From the NCBI GenBank assembly GCA_021397835.1, contig JAJFZO010000047.1, positions 210,877 to 274,876 of the forward strand: DNA of 64,000 bases, given 5' to 3'. The notes beneath the pieces were generated by a model. It searched no databases, was not told where the DNA came from, and saw nothing but the letters and a program-made list of their open reading frames with translations. The position numbers were made by a program, and so were the translations under genes. This DNA is from Moringa oleifera (Eukaryota > Streptophyta > Magnoliopsida > Brassicales > Moringaceae). This document shows, piece by piece, positions 38,125 through 49,677 of the stretch. How positions within the stretch are numbered: the first letter of the stretch is position 1; every line of letters starts with the position of its first letter.

Positions 38125-38573
38125 CCCCAACGATTTGGCCCTCAGCGTAGCATATCATGGAGCTTCGCCGCCCACACCATCGAGCTTGTCTAGCCATATC
38201 CCAGCTCATTATCCCACGATTATTCTCGCTTCGTTGCCCACGTTTTTCCCACCGATGAGGCCTTGGCAGTAGGGGTGCCCAGGCTGGCCGTGTGGCTTAC
38301 TCGTTTTAACGCCGACGATCGTGTCGTCGATCGCGCTGCGCAACGAGTCCGCCTAGGCAAGCATGAGCGTCGAGATCCAACCCCACGTCTGCCACCCTGA
38401 GGGCCTACGACGAAGCACTCCACATGCTCGAAATCCCCCCAGCAATTTGGCCCTCACGTAGCATGCATCATCGTTAGCTTCGCCGCCCACACCATCGAAC
38501 TTGTCTAGCCACATCCCAGCTCATTATCCCACGATTATTCTCGCTTCGTTGCCCACGTTTTTTTCCCACCGAT

Positions 38574-41220
38574 GAGGCCTTGGCAGTAGGGCTGCCCAGG
38601 CTGGCCGTGTGGCTCGCTCGTTGCTAACGGATGACGATAGTGTCATTGATCACGCTGCACAACGAGTCTACCTAGGCAAGCCTGAGCGTCGAGATGCAAC
38701 CCCACGTCTGCCACCTCGAGGGACTGCGATGAAGCACTCCGCATGCTCGAAATCCCCCCAATAATTTGGCCCTCACATAGCATGAATCATGGTTTGCTTC
38801 GCCACCCAAAACATCGAGCTTGTCTAGCCACATCCCAGCTCATTATCCTACGATTATTATCACTTTGTTGCCCATACTTTTCCCACCGATGAGGCCTTGG
38901 CAGCAGGGGTGCTCAGGCTGGTCGTGTGGCTGGCTCGTTGCTAATGGCCGACGATCGTGTCGTCGATCACGCTTTGCAACGAGTCCGCCTAGGCAAGCCT
39001 GAGCGTCGAGATCCAACCCCACATCTGTCGCCTCGAGGGCCTGTGATGAAGCACTTTGCATGCTCGAAATCCCCCCAACAATTTGGCCCTCACGTAGCAT
39101 GAATCATGGATTGCTTCGCCGCCCAAAACATCGGGCTTGTGTAGCCAAATCCAAGCTCATTTATTCCCACGATTATTCCGCTTCGTTGCCCACGTTTTTC
39201 CCACGATGAGGCCTTGGCAGCAGGGGGCCCAGGCTGGGCCGTGGGTTTACTCGTGTAACGATCAAACGATCCTGTCGTCGATCGCGCTGTGCTCGAGTCC
39301 GCCTAAGGCAAGCCTGAGCGTCGAGATCCAAACCCACATCTGCCTCCTCGAAGGCCTACGACGAAGGACTCCGCATGCTCGAGATCCCCTCAACGATTTA
39401 GCCCTCACGTCGCATGCATCATCGTTAGCTTCGTCGCCCACACCATCGAGCTTGTCTAGCCACATCCCAGCTCATTATCCCACGATTATTCTCGCTCCAT
39501 TGCCCACGTTTTTTCCCACTTTTTAAGCCTTGGCAGTAGGGGTGCCCAGGCCGGCTGTGTGGCTCGCTCGTTGCTAATGGACGATGATAGTGTAATCGAT
39601 CACGCTGCACAATGAGTCCACCTAGGCAAGCCTGAGCGTCGAGATGCAACCCCACGTCTGCTGCCTCGAGGGCCTGCGAAGAAGCACTCCGCATTCTCAA
39701 AATCCCCCCAACGATTTGGCCCTCGCGTAGCATGCATCATCGTGAGCTTCGCCGACCACACCATCGAGCTTGTCTAGCCATATCCCAGCTCATTATCCCA
39801 CGATTATTCTCGCTTCGTTGCCCACGTTTTTCCCACCAATGAGGCCTTGGCAGTAGGGGTGTCGAGGCTGGCCGTGTGGCTCGCTCGTTTCTAACGGCCG
39901 ACGATCGTGTCGTCGATCGCGCTGCGCAACGAGTCCGCCTAGGCAAGCATGAGCGTCGAGATCCAACCCCACGTCTGCCACCCCGAGGGCCTACGACGAA
40001 GCACTCCACATGCTCGAAATCCCCCCAGCAATTTGGCCCTCGCGTGGCATGCATCATCGTTAGCTTCGCCGCCCACACCATCGAACTTGTCTAGCCACAT
40101 CCCAGCTCATTATCCCACGATTATTCTCGCTTCGTTGCCCATGTTTTTTTCCCACCGATGAGGCCTTGGCAGTAGGGGTGCCCAGGCTGGCCGTGTGGCT
40201 CGCTCGTTGCTAACGGATGACAATAGTGTCATTGATCACGCTGCACAACGAGTCGACCTAGGCAAGCCTGAGCGTCGAGATGCAACTCCACGTCTGCCGC
40301 CTCGAGGGCCTGCGATGAAGCACTCCGCATGCTCGAAATCCCCCCAATAATTTGGCCCTCACATAGCATGAATCATGGTTTGCTTCGCCACCCACAACAT
40401 CGAGCTTGTCTAGCCACATCCCAGCTCATTATCCTACGATTATTATCACTTTGTTGCCCATACTTTTCCCACCGATGAGGCCTTGGCAGCAGGGGTGCTC
40501 AGGCTGGTCGTGTGGCTGGCTCGTTGCTAATGGCCGACGATCGTGTCGTCGATCACGCTTCGCAACGAGTCCGCCTAGGCAAGCCTGAGGGTCGAGATCC
40601 AACCCCACATCTGTCGCCTCGAGGGCCTGTGATGAAGCACTTTGCATGCTCGAAATCCCCCCAACAATTTGGCCCTCACGTAGCATGAATCATGGATTGC
40701 TTCGCCGCCCAAAACATCGGGCTTGTGTAGCCAAATCCAAGCTCATTATCCCACGATTATTCACGCTTCGTTGCCCACGTTTTTCCCACCGATGAGGCCT
40801 TGGCAACAGGGGTGCCCAGGCTGGCCGTGTGGTTTACTCGTTGTTAACGATCAACGATCCTGTCGTCGATCGCGCTGTGCATCGAGTCCGCCTAGGCAAG
40901 CCTGAGCGTCGAGATCCAAACCCACATCTGCCTCCTCGAAGGCCTACAACGAAGGACTCCGCATGCTCGAGATCCCCTCAACGATTTAGCCCTCACGTCG
41001 CATGCATCATCGTTAGCTTCGTCGCCCACACCATCGAGCTTGTCTAGCCACATACCAGCTCATTATCCCACGATTATTCTCGCTTCATTGCCCATATTTT
41101 TCCCACCGATGAGGCCTTGGAAGCAGGGGTGCCCAGGCTGGCCATGTGGCTCGCTCGTTGCTAACGGTCGACGATCGTGTCGTCGGTCGCGCTGCGCAAC
41201 GAGTCCGCCTAGGCAAGCTT
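38574..41220 (+). repeat. Right copy of the ~2.65-kb block
   Basis: This partners 30,528-33,180 at an offset of 8,044-8,046 bp. It is nearly identical, apart from scattered substitutions (for example GTCGACC for GTCTACC near 40,255) and an indel-rich patch around 39,158-39,310 that the left copy lacks. Confidence 0.85.
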
Positions 41221-43838
41221 GAGCGTCGAGATCCAACCCAACGTCTGCCACCTCGAGGGCCTGCGACGAAGCACTCCACATGCTCGAAATCCCACCAACG
41301 ATTTAGCGCTCACGTAGCATGCATCATCGTTAGCCACATCCCAACTCATTATCCCACGATTATTGTCGATTCGTTGCCCACGTTTTTCCCACCGATGAGG
41401 CCTTGGTAGCAGTGATGCCCAGGCTGGTCGTGTTGTTTGCTCATTGCTAACGGTCGACGATCGTGTCGTCGATCGCGTTGTGCAATGAGTCCGCCTAGGA
41501 AAGCCTGAGCGTCAAGATCCAACCCCATATCTGCCGCCTCGAGGGCTTACAACGAAGCGCTCCGCATGCTCGAGAACCCCCAACGATTTGGCTCTCACGT
41601 CGCATACATCATCGTTAGCTTCTCCACCCACACAATCGAGCTTGTCTAGCCACAAACCAGCTCATTATCCCTTGATTATTCTCGCTTCGTTGCCCATATT
41701 TTTCCCACTGATGAGGCGTTGGCAGCAGGGGTGCCTAGGCTGGCCGTGTGGCTCGCTCGTTGCTAAAGGCCGACGATTGTGTCGTCGATCGCACAGCGCA
41801 ATGAGTCCGCCTAGGCAAGCCTAAGCGTCGAGATCCAACCCCACGTCAGCCGCCTCGAGGCCCAGTGATGAAGCACATCGCATGCTCAAAGTCCCCCCAA
41901 TAATTTGGCCTTCACATAGCATGCATCATCGTTAGCTTCTCCGCCCACACCATCGAGCTTGTCTAGCGACTTCCCAGATCATTATCCCATGATTATTATC
42001 GCTTCGTCGCCGACGTTTTTCCCACCGATGAGGCCTTGGCAGTAGGGGTGCCCAGGCTGGCCGTATGGCTCGCCCGTTGCTAACAGCCGACGATATTGTC
42101 GTCGATCGCGGTGTGCAACGTGTCCACCTAGGCAAGGCTGAGCGTCGAGATCCAACCCCACGTCTGTCGCCTCGAGGGCCTGCGACGAAGCACTCCGCAT
42201 GATTGAAATCCCCCCAAAGATTTGGCCCTCACGTAGCATGCATCATCGTTAGCCACATCCCAACTCATTATCCCACGATTATTCTCGATTCGTTGCCCAC
42301 GTTTTTCCCACCGATGAGGCCTTGGCAGCAGTGGTGCCCAGGCTGGTCATGTGGTTTGCTCGTTGCTAACGGTCGACGATCGTGTCATCGATCGCGCTGT
42401 GCAACGAGTCCGCCTAGGAAAGCCTGAGCGTCGAGATCCAACCCCATATCTGCCTCCTCGAGGGCCTACGACGAAGCGCTCCGGATGCTCGAGAACCCCC
42501 CAACGATTTGGCTCTCACGTCGCCTGCATCATCGTTAGCTTCTCCGCCCACACTATCGAGCTTGTCTAGCCACAAACCAGCTCATTATCCCACGATTATT
42601 CTCGCTTCGTTACCCACGTTTTTCCCACCGATGAGGCCTTGGCAGTAGGGGTGCCCAGGCTGGCCGTGTGGCTCGCTCGTTGCTAAAGGCCGACGATTGT
42701 GTCGTCGATCGCACTGCGCAACAAGTCCGCTTAGGCAAGCCTGAGCGTCGAGATCCAACCCCACGTCAGCAGCCTCGAGGCCCAGCGATGAAGCACATCG
42801 CATGCTCAAAGTCCCCCCAATAATTTGGCCTTCACGTAGCATGCATTATCGTTAGCTTCGCCGCCCACACCATCGAGCTTGTCTAGCGACATCCCAAATC
42901 ATTATCCCACGATTATTCTCGCTTCGTTGCCGACGTTTTTCCCACCGATGAAGCCTTGGCAATACGGGTGCCCAGGCTGGCCGTATGGCTCGCTCGTTGC
43001 TAACAACCGACGATATTGTCGTCGATCGCGCTGTGCAACGTGTCCACCTAGGCAAGGCTGAGCATCGAGATCCAACCCAATGTCTGCCACCTCGAGGGCC
43101 TGCGACGAAGCACTCCGCATGCTTGAAATCCCCCCAAAGATTTGGCCCTCACGTAGCATGCATCATCGTTAGCCACATCCCAACTCATTATCCCACGATT
43201 ATTCTCGATTCGTTGCCCACGTTTTTTCCACCGATGAGGCCTTGGCAGTAGTGGTGCCCAGGCTGGTCGTGTGGTTTGCTCGTTGCTAACGGTCGACGAT
43301 CGTGTCGTCGATCGCGCTGTGCAACGAGTCCGCCTAGGAAAGCCTGAGTGTCGAGATCCAACCCCATATCTGCCGCCTCGAGGGCCTACGACGAAGCGCT
43401 CCGGATGCTCGAGAACCCCCCAACGATTTGGCTCTCACGTCGCCTGCATCATCGTTAGCTTCTCCGCCCACACCATCGAGGTTGTCTAGCCACAAACCAG
43501 CTCATTATCCCATGATTATTCTCGCTTCGTTGCCGATGTTTTTCCCACCGATGAGGCCGTGGCAGTTGGGGTGCCCAGGCTGGCCGTGTGGCTTGCTCAT
43601 TGCTAACGGTTGAGGATCGTGTCGTCGATCGTGCTGTGCAACTAGTCCGCCAAGGCAAGCCTGAGCGTCAAGATCCAACCCAACGTCTGTTGCTTGGAGG
43701 GCCTATAAGAAGCACTCTGCATGCTCGAAATCCCCCTAACGATTTGGCCCTCACGTAGCATGCATCATCGTTAGCCACATCTCAACTCATTATCCCACGA
43801 TTATTCTCGATTCGTTGCCCACGTTTTTCCCACTGATG
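41111..43838 (+). repeat. Trimer higher-order repeat (~920 bp) containing 31-bp-deleted monomers
   Basis: Landmark intervals run 286, 316, 317, 286, 317, 317, 286, 317, 285. Each short monomer lacks 31 bp between two TAGC motifs: ATCGTTAGCTTCG...GTCTAGCCACATC is reduced to ATCGTTAGCCACATC, with joins at 41331, 42250, 43170 and 43772. Landmarks 41397, 42316 and 43236 are 919-920 bp apart and share CAGTGGTGCCCAGG (CAGTGATG at the first) with GTTTGCTC. The last unit is a dimer (602 bp). The deletion arose once and was amplified with its neighbours. Confidence 0.9.
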
Positions 43839-44154
43839 AGGCCTTGGCAGCAGTGGTGCCCAGGCTGGTCGTGTGGTTTGCTCGTTGCTAACGGTCGACG
43901 ATCGTGTCGTCGATCGCGCTGTGCAACGAGTCCGCCGAGGAAAGCCTGAGCGTCGAGATCCAACCCCATATCTGCCGCCTCGAGGGCCTACGACGAAGCG
44001 CTCCGGATGCTCGAGAACCCCTCAACGATTTGGCCCTCACGTCGCATGCATCATCGTTAGCTTCGCCGCCCACACTATGGAGCCTGTCTAGCCACATACC
44101 AGCTCATTATCCCACGATTATTCTCGCTTCATTGCCCATGTTTTTCCCACCAAT

Positions 44155-44766
44155 GAGGCCTTGGCAGCAAGGGTGCCCAGGCTGGCCGTGTGGTTCGCTT
44201 GTTGCTAACGGCAGACGGTCGCGCTGCGCAACGAGTCCGCCTAGGCAAGCCTGAGCGTCGAGATTAAACCCAAAGTCTGCCACCTCGAGGGCCTGGGATG
44301 AAGCACTCCGCATGCTCGAAATCCCGCCAATAATTTGGCCTTCACGTAGCATGCATCATCGTTTACTTTCGCCCCCCATTCCATTGAGCTTGTCTAGCCA
44401 TATCCCAGCTCATTATCTTACGATTATTCTCGCTTCATTGCCCACGTTTTTCGCACCGATGAGGCCTTGGTAGTAGGGGTGCCCAGGCTAGCCGTGTGGC
44501 TCGCTCGTTGCTAACGGCCAACGGTCGCGCTGCGCAACGAGTCCTCCTAGGCAAGCCTGAGCGTCGAGATCCAACCCAAAGTCTGCCACCTCGAGGGCCT
44601 GCGACGAAGCGCTCCGCATGCTCGAAACCCCACCAAAAAATTGTCCTTCACGTAGCATGCATCATCGTTTACTTTCGTCCCCCATACCATTGAGCTTGTC
44701 TAGCCACATCCTAGCTCATTATCTTACGATCATTCTCGCTTCGTTGCCTACGTTTTTCGCACCGAT
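44155..44766 (+). repeat. Two monomers with a 12-bp deletion in the inverted repeat
   Basis: Both intervals are 306 bp. After GCTAACGGC the usual CGACGATCGTGTCGTCGATCG is shortened by 12 bp (AGACGGTCGCGC at ~44,212-44,223 and CAACGGTCGCGC at ~44,518-44,530). The lost length equals the distance between the two CGATCG direct repeats inside the motif. One arm of the inverted repeat is gone. A one-base gain (GTTTACTTTCG) accounts for 306 where 305 would be expected. Confidence 0.85.
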
Positions 44767-45083
44767 GAGGCCTTGGTAGCAGGGGTGCCCAGACTGGCCG
44801 TGTGGCTCGCCCGTTGCTAACGGCCGACGATCGTGTCATCGATCGCACTGCACAACGAGTCCGCCTAGGCAAGCCAGAGCGTCGAGATCCAATCCCACGT
44901 CTGCTGCCTCGAGGGCCTGCGACAAAGTACTTCGCATGCTCGAAAACCCCCCAATGATTTGTCCCTCATGTAGCATGCATAATCGTTAGCTTCGCCGCCC
45001 ACACAATTGAGCTTGTCTAGCCACATCCCAGCTCGTAATCCCATGATTATTCTCGATTCGTTGTCCACGTTTTTCCCACCGAT

Positions 45084-45324
45084 GAGGCCTTGGCAGCAAG
45101 GGTGCCTAGGCAAGCCTGAGCGTCGAGATCCAACTCCACGTCAGCCGCCTCGAGGGCCAGCGATGAAGCACATCGCATGCTCAAATTCCCCCCAATAGCT
45201 TGGCCTTCACGTAGCATGCATCATCGTTAGCTTCGCCGCCCACACCATCAAGCTTGTCTAGCCACATACCAGATCATTATCCCACAATTATTCTCGCTTT
45301 GTTACCCACGTTTTTCCCACTGAT
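45084..45324 (+). repeat. 241-bp monomer with a 76-bp deletion (first)
   Basis: GGGTGCCTAGG jumps directly to CAAGCCTGAGCG at 45104-45111. The deleted 76 bp run from one GCCTAGGC to the next, including the inverted repeat. Most monomers read GTGCCCAGG and lack the first GCCTAGGC, but neighbours at 45.97, 46.29 and 46.60 kb have GTGCCTAGGCTGG, which supplies the 8-bp direct repeat. Confidence 0.9.
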
Positions 45325-45641
45325 GAGGCCTTGGCAGCAGTGGTGCCCAGGTTGGCAGTGTGGTTTGCTCGCTGCTAACGGTCGACGATCGTGTCGTCGA
45401 TTGCGCTGTGCAACAAGTCCGCCTAGGAAAGCCTGAGCGTCGAGATCCAACCCCACATCTGCTGCCTCGAGGGCCTACGACGAAGAACTCCGCATGCTCG
45501 AGATTCCCCCAACGATTTGGCCCTCACGTCGCATGCATCATCGTTAGCTTCGTCGCCCACACCATCGAGCTTGTCTAGCAAAATACCAGTTCATTATCCC
45601 ACAATTATTCTCGCTTTGTTGCCAACGTTTTTCCCACCGAT

Positions 45642-45946
45642 GAGGCCTTGGGAGCAGGGGTGCCCAGGCTGGCCGTGTGGCTCGCTCGTTGCTAACGGCC
45701 GATGATCGCACTACGCAACGAGTTCGCCTAGGCAAGCCTGAGCGTTGAGGTCCAACCCCACGTCTGCCGCCTCGAGGGCCTGCGACGAAGCACTGCGCAT
45801 GCTCGAAATCCCGCCAACGATTTGGCCCTCACGTAGCATGCATCATCGTTAGCTTCGCCGCCCACATAATTGAGCTTGTCTTGCGACATTCCAGCTCATT
45901 ATCCCACGATTATTCTCGCTTTGTTGCCCACGTTTTTCCCACCGAT
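45642..45946 (+). repeat. 305-bp monomer with a 12-bp deletion in the inverted repeat
   Basis: GGCCGATGATCGCACTACGC at ~45,699-45,718 lacks the GTGTCGTCGATC segment. The type matches the losses at 44.2 and 44.5 kb, but the flanking variants differ (TGATCGCAC), so it may be a separate slippage event. Confidence 0.8.
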
Positions 45947-47216
45947 AAGGCCTTGGCAGCAGGGGTGCCTAGGCTGGCCGTGTGGCTCGCTCGTTGCTAA
46001 CGGCTGACGGTCATGTCATCGATCGCGCTGTGCAATGAGTCCGCTTAGGCAAGCCTGTGTGTCAAGATCTAACCCCACGTCTGCCGCCTCGATGGCCTAC
46101 GATAAAGCACTTCGTATGCTCGAAATCCCCCCAATAATTTGGCCTTCACGTAGCATGCATCATCGTTTACTTTCGCCCCCCACGCCATCGAGCTTGTCTA
46201 GCCACATCCCAGCTCATTATCCCACGATTGCTCTTGCTTCGTTGCCCACATTTTTCCCACCGATGAGGCCTTGGCAGCAGGGGTGCCTAGGCTGGCTGTG
46301 TGGCTCGCTCGTTGCTAACGACCTACGATCGTGTCGTCGATCGCACTGCACAACGAGTCCGCCTAGGCAAGCCAGAGCGTCGAGATCCAATACCACGTCT
46401 GCCACCTCGAGGGCCTGCGACGAAGCACTACTCATGCTCGAAATCCCGCCAACGATTTGGCCCTCACGTAGCATGCATTATTCTTAGCTTCGCTGCCCAC
46501 ACAATTGAGCTTGTCTAGCGACATCCCAGCTCATTATCCCACGATTATTCTCGCTTCATTGCCCACGTTTTTCCCACCGATAAGGCCTTGGCAACAGGGG
46601 TGCCTAGGCTGGCCGTGTGGCTCGCTGGTTGCTAACGGCTGACGATCATGTCGTCGATCGCGCTGCGCAATGAGTCCACCTAGGCAAGCCTGTGTGTCGA
46701 GATCCAACCCCACGTCTGCCGCCTCGAGGGCCTACGATGAAGCACTTCGTATGCTCGAAATCCCCCCAATAATTTGGCCTTCACGTAGCATGCATCATCG
46801 TTTACTTTCGCCCCCCACACCATCGAGCTTGTCTAGCCACATCCCAGCTCATTATCCCACGATTGCTCTTGCTTCGTTGCCCACATTTTTTCCACCGATG
46901 AGGCCTTGGCAGCAGGGGTGCCCAGGCTGGCCGTGTGGCTCGCTCGTTGCTAACGGCTGACGATCATGTCGTCGATCGCGTTGCGCAACGAGTCCGCCTA
47001 GGCAAGCCTGACCGTCGAGATCCAACCCCACGTCAGCCGCCTCGAGGGCCGGCGACAAAGCGCTCCGCATGCTCCAAAACCCCCCAATGATTTGTCCCTC
47101 ACGTAGCATGCATCATCGTTAGCTTCGTCACCCACAAAATTGCGCTTGTCTAGCCACATCCCAGCTCATTATCCCACGATTATTCTCGATTCGTTGCCCA
47201 CGTTTTTCCCACCGAT

Positions 47217-47457
47217 GAGGCCTTGGCAGCAAGGGTGCCTAGGCAAGCCTGAGCGTTGAGATCCAACCCCACGTCAGCCGCCTCGAGGGCCAGCGATGAA
47301 GCACATCGCATGCTCGAATTCCCTCCAATAGCTTGGCCTTCATGTAGCATGCATCATCGTTAGCTTCGCCGCCCACACCATCGAGCTTGTCTAGCCACAT
47401 ACCAGATCATTATCCCATAATTATTCTCGCTTCGTTGCCCACGTTTTTCCCACCGAT
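47217..47457 (+). repeat. 241-bp monomer with the same 76-bp deletion (second)
   Basis: The join is at 47237-47244 with the same GCCTAGGC footprint, exactly 2,133 bp from the first. It was carried along in the seven-monomer duplication and need not be an independent event. Confidence 0.9.
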
Positions 47458-47774
47458 GAGGCCTTGGCAGCAGGGGTGCCCAGGCTGGCAGTGTGGTTTG
47501 CTCGTTGCTAACGGTCAACGATCGTGTCGTCGATTGCGCTGTGCAACGAGTCCACCTAGGAAAGCCTGAGCGTCGGGATCCAACCCCACATCTGCTGCCT
47601 CGAGGGCCTACGACGAAGCACTCCACATGCTCGAGATCTCCCTAACGATTTGGCCTTCACGTCGCATGCATCATCGTTAGCTTCGCCGCCCACACCATCG
47701 AGCTTGTCTAGCAAAATACCAGCTCATTATCCCACAATTATTCTCGCTTTGTTGCCAATGTTTTTCCCACTGAT

Positions 47775-49677
47775 AAGGCCTTGGCAGCAGGGGTGCCCAG
47801 GCTGGCAGTGTGGTTTGCTCGTTGCTAACGGTCGACGATCGTGTCATCGATTGCGCTGTGCAACGAGTCCGCCTAGGAAAGCCTGAGCGTCGAGATCCAA
47901 CACCACATCTGCTGCCTCAAGGGCCTACGACGAAGCACTCCGCATGCTCGAGATCCCCCAAACTATTTGGCCCTCACGTCGCGTGCATCATCGTTAGCTT
48001 CGTTGCCCACACCATCGAGCTTGTCTAGCCACATATCAGCTCATTATCCCACGATTATTCTCGCTTCGTTGTCCACGTTTTTCCCACCATTGAGGCCTGG
48101 GCAGCAGGGGTGCCCAGGCTAGCCGTGTGGCTCGCTCGTTGCTAACAGCTGATGATTGTGTCGTCGATCGCACTACACAATGAGTCCGCTAAGGCAAGCC
48201 TGAGCGTCGAGGTCCAACCCCACGTCTGCCACCTCGAGGGCCTGCGACAAAGCACTCCGCATGCTCAAAATCCCGCCAACGATTTGGCCCTCACGTAGCA
48301 TGCATCATCGTTAGCTTCGCCGCCCACACAATTGAGCTTGTCTAGCGACATCCCAGCTCATTATCCCACGATTATTCTCGCTTCGTTGCCCACATTTTTC
48401 CCACTGATGAGGCCTTGGCAGCAGGGGTGCCCAGGCTAGCTATGTGGCTCGCTCGTTGCTAACGGTCGACGATCGTGTCGTCGATTGTGCTGCGCAACGA
48501 GTCCACCTAGGCAAACCTGAGCGTCGAGATCCAACCCAATGTCTGCTGCCTCGAGGGCCTACGACAAAGCACACAGCATGCTCGAAATCCCCCCAACGAT
48601 TTGGCTCTCACGTAGCATGCATCATCGTTAGCTTCGCCGCCCACACAATCGAGCTTGTCTAGCGACATCCTAGCTCATTATCCCAGGATTATTCTCGCTT
48701 CGTTGCCCACGTTTTTCCCACCGATAAGGCCTTTGCAGTAGGGGTGCCTAGGCTGGCTGTGTGGCTCGCTCGTTGGTAACGGCTGACGATCATGTCGTCG
48801 ATCGCGCTGCGCAAGGAGTCCGCTTAGGCAACCCTGTGTGTCGAGATCCAACCCCACTTCTGCCGCCTTTAGGGCCTATGATGAAGCACTTCGTATGCTC
48901 AAAATCCGCCCAATAATTTGGCCTTCACGTAGCATGCATCATCGTTTACTTTCGCCCCCCACACCATCGAGCTTGTCTAGCCACATCCCAGCTCATTATC
49001 CCACGATTACTCTCGCTTTGTTGCCCACATTTTTTCCACCGATGAGGCCTTGGCAGCAGGGGTGCCCAGGCTGGCTGTGTGGCTCGCTCATTTCTAACGG
49101 TCGATGATCGTGTCGTCGATCGTGCTGCGCAACGAGTTCACCTAGGCAAGCCTGAGCGTCGAGATCCAACCCAACATCTGCTGCCTCGAGGGCCTACGAC
49201 GAAGCACTCCACATGCTCGAAATCCCCCCAACGATTTGGCCCTCACGTAGCATGCATCATCGTTAGCTTCGCCACCCCCACCATCGAGCTTGTCTAGCGA
49301 CATCCCAGCTCATTATCCCACGATTATTCTCGCTTCGTTGCACACGTTTTTCCCACCGATGAGGCCTTGGCAATAGGGGTGACCAGGCTGGCCGTGTGGC
49401 TCGCTCGTTACTAACAGCCGACGATAGTGTCGTCGATCACGCTGCCCAACGAGTCCACCTAGGCAAGCTTGAGTGTCGAGATCCAACCCCATGTCTGCCG
49501 CCTCGAGGGCCTGCGATGAAGCGCTCCGCATGCTCGAAATCCCCCTAACAATTTGGCCATCACATAGCATGCATCATGGTTAGCTTCGCCCCTTAAACCA
49601 TTGAGCTTGTCTAGCCACATCCCAACTCATTATCCCACGATTATTTTTGCTTCATTGCCCTCATTTTTCCCACCAAT
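47775..49677 (+). repeat. Left copy of a ~1.9-kb block repeated 7,923 bp downstream
   Basis: Landmarks 47775, 48092, 48409, 48726, 49044 and 49361 match 55698, 56015, 56332, 56649, 56967 and 57283 at 7,922-7,923 bp, again 25 monomer steps. Shared private forms include GGCAGTGTGG(T/A)TTGCTCG, GATAAGGCC..GTGCCTAGG, CAACCCTGTGTGTCGAG and GGTGACCAGGCTGG. The copy at 47458 also resembles 55698, which suggests a local one-monomer duplication on the left side. Confidence 0.8.

Larger units (their letters stand above)
28622..41110 (+). repeat. A-B-C-D-E pentamer higher-order repeat, ~1,588 bp, rearranged
   Basis: Five subtypes recur in order. A has GGGGTGTCGAGGCTGG; B has a T7 tract and AACGGATGACGATAG; C has CATACTTTTCCC and GGTGCTCAGGCTGGTCG; D has TGTGGTTTACTCGTTG; E has CCCACTTTTTAAGCC; F replaces E with GCCTTGGAAGCAGG. 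By landmark the order is E(29892) A B C D E(31480) A B C D F(33067) A B C | B C D E(35345) A B C | D/A-hybrid E(36925) A B C | hybrid(38257) B C D E(39524) A B C D F(41111). Complete units measure 1,586-1,588 bp. Bars mark places where the order breaks. Confidence 0.88.
44767..49043 (+). repeat. Seven-monomer block repeated at ~2,133-2,144 bp
   Basis: Landmarks 44767, 45084, 45325 and 45642 pair with 46900, 47217, 47458 and 47775 at exactly 2,133 bp. The next pairs (45947, 46265, 46582 with 48092, 48409, 48726) are at ~2,144-2,145 bp because the copy at 45642 has lost 12 bp. Each round contains one 241-bp monomer and a GATAAGGCCTT...GTGCCTAGG monomer. Confidence 0.8.
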
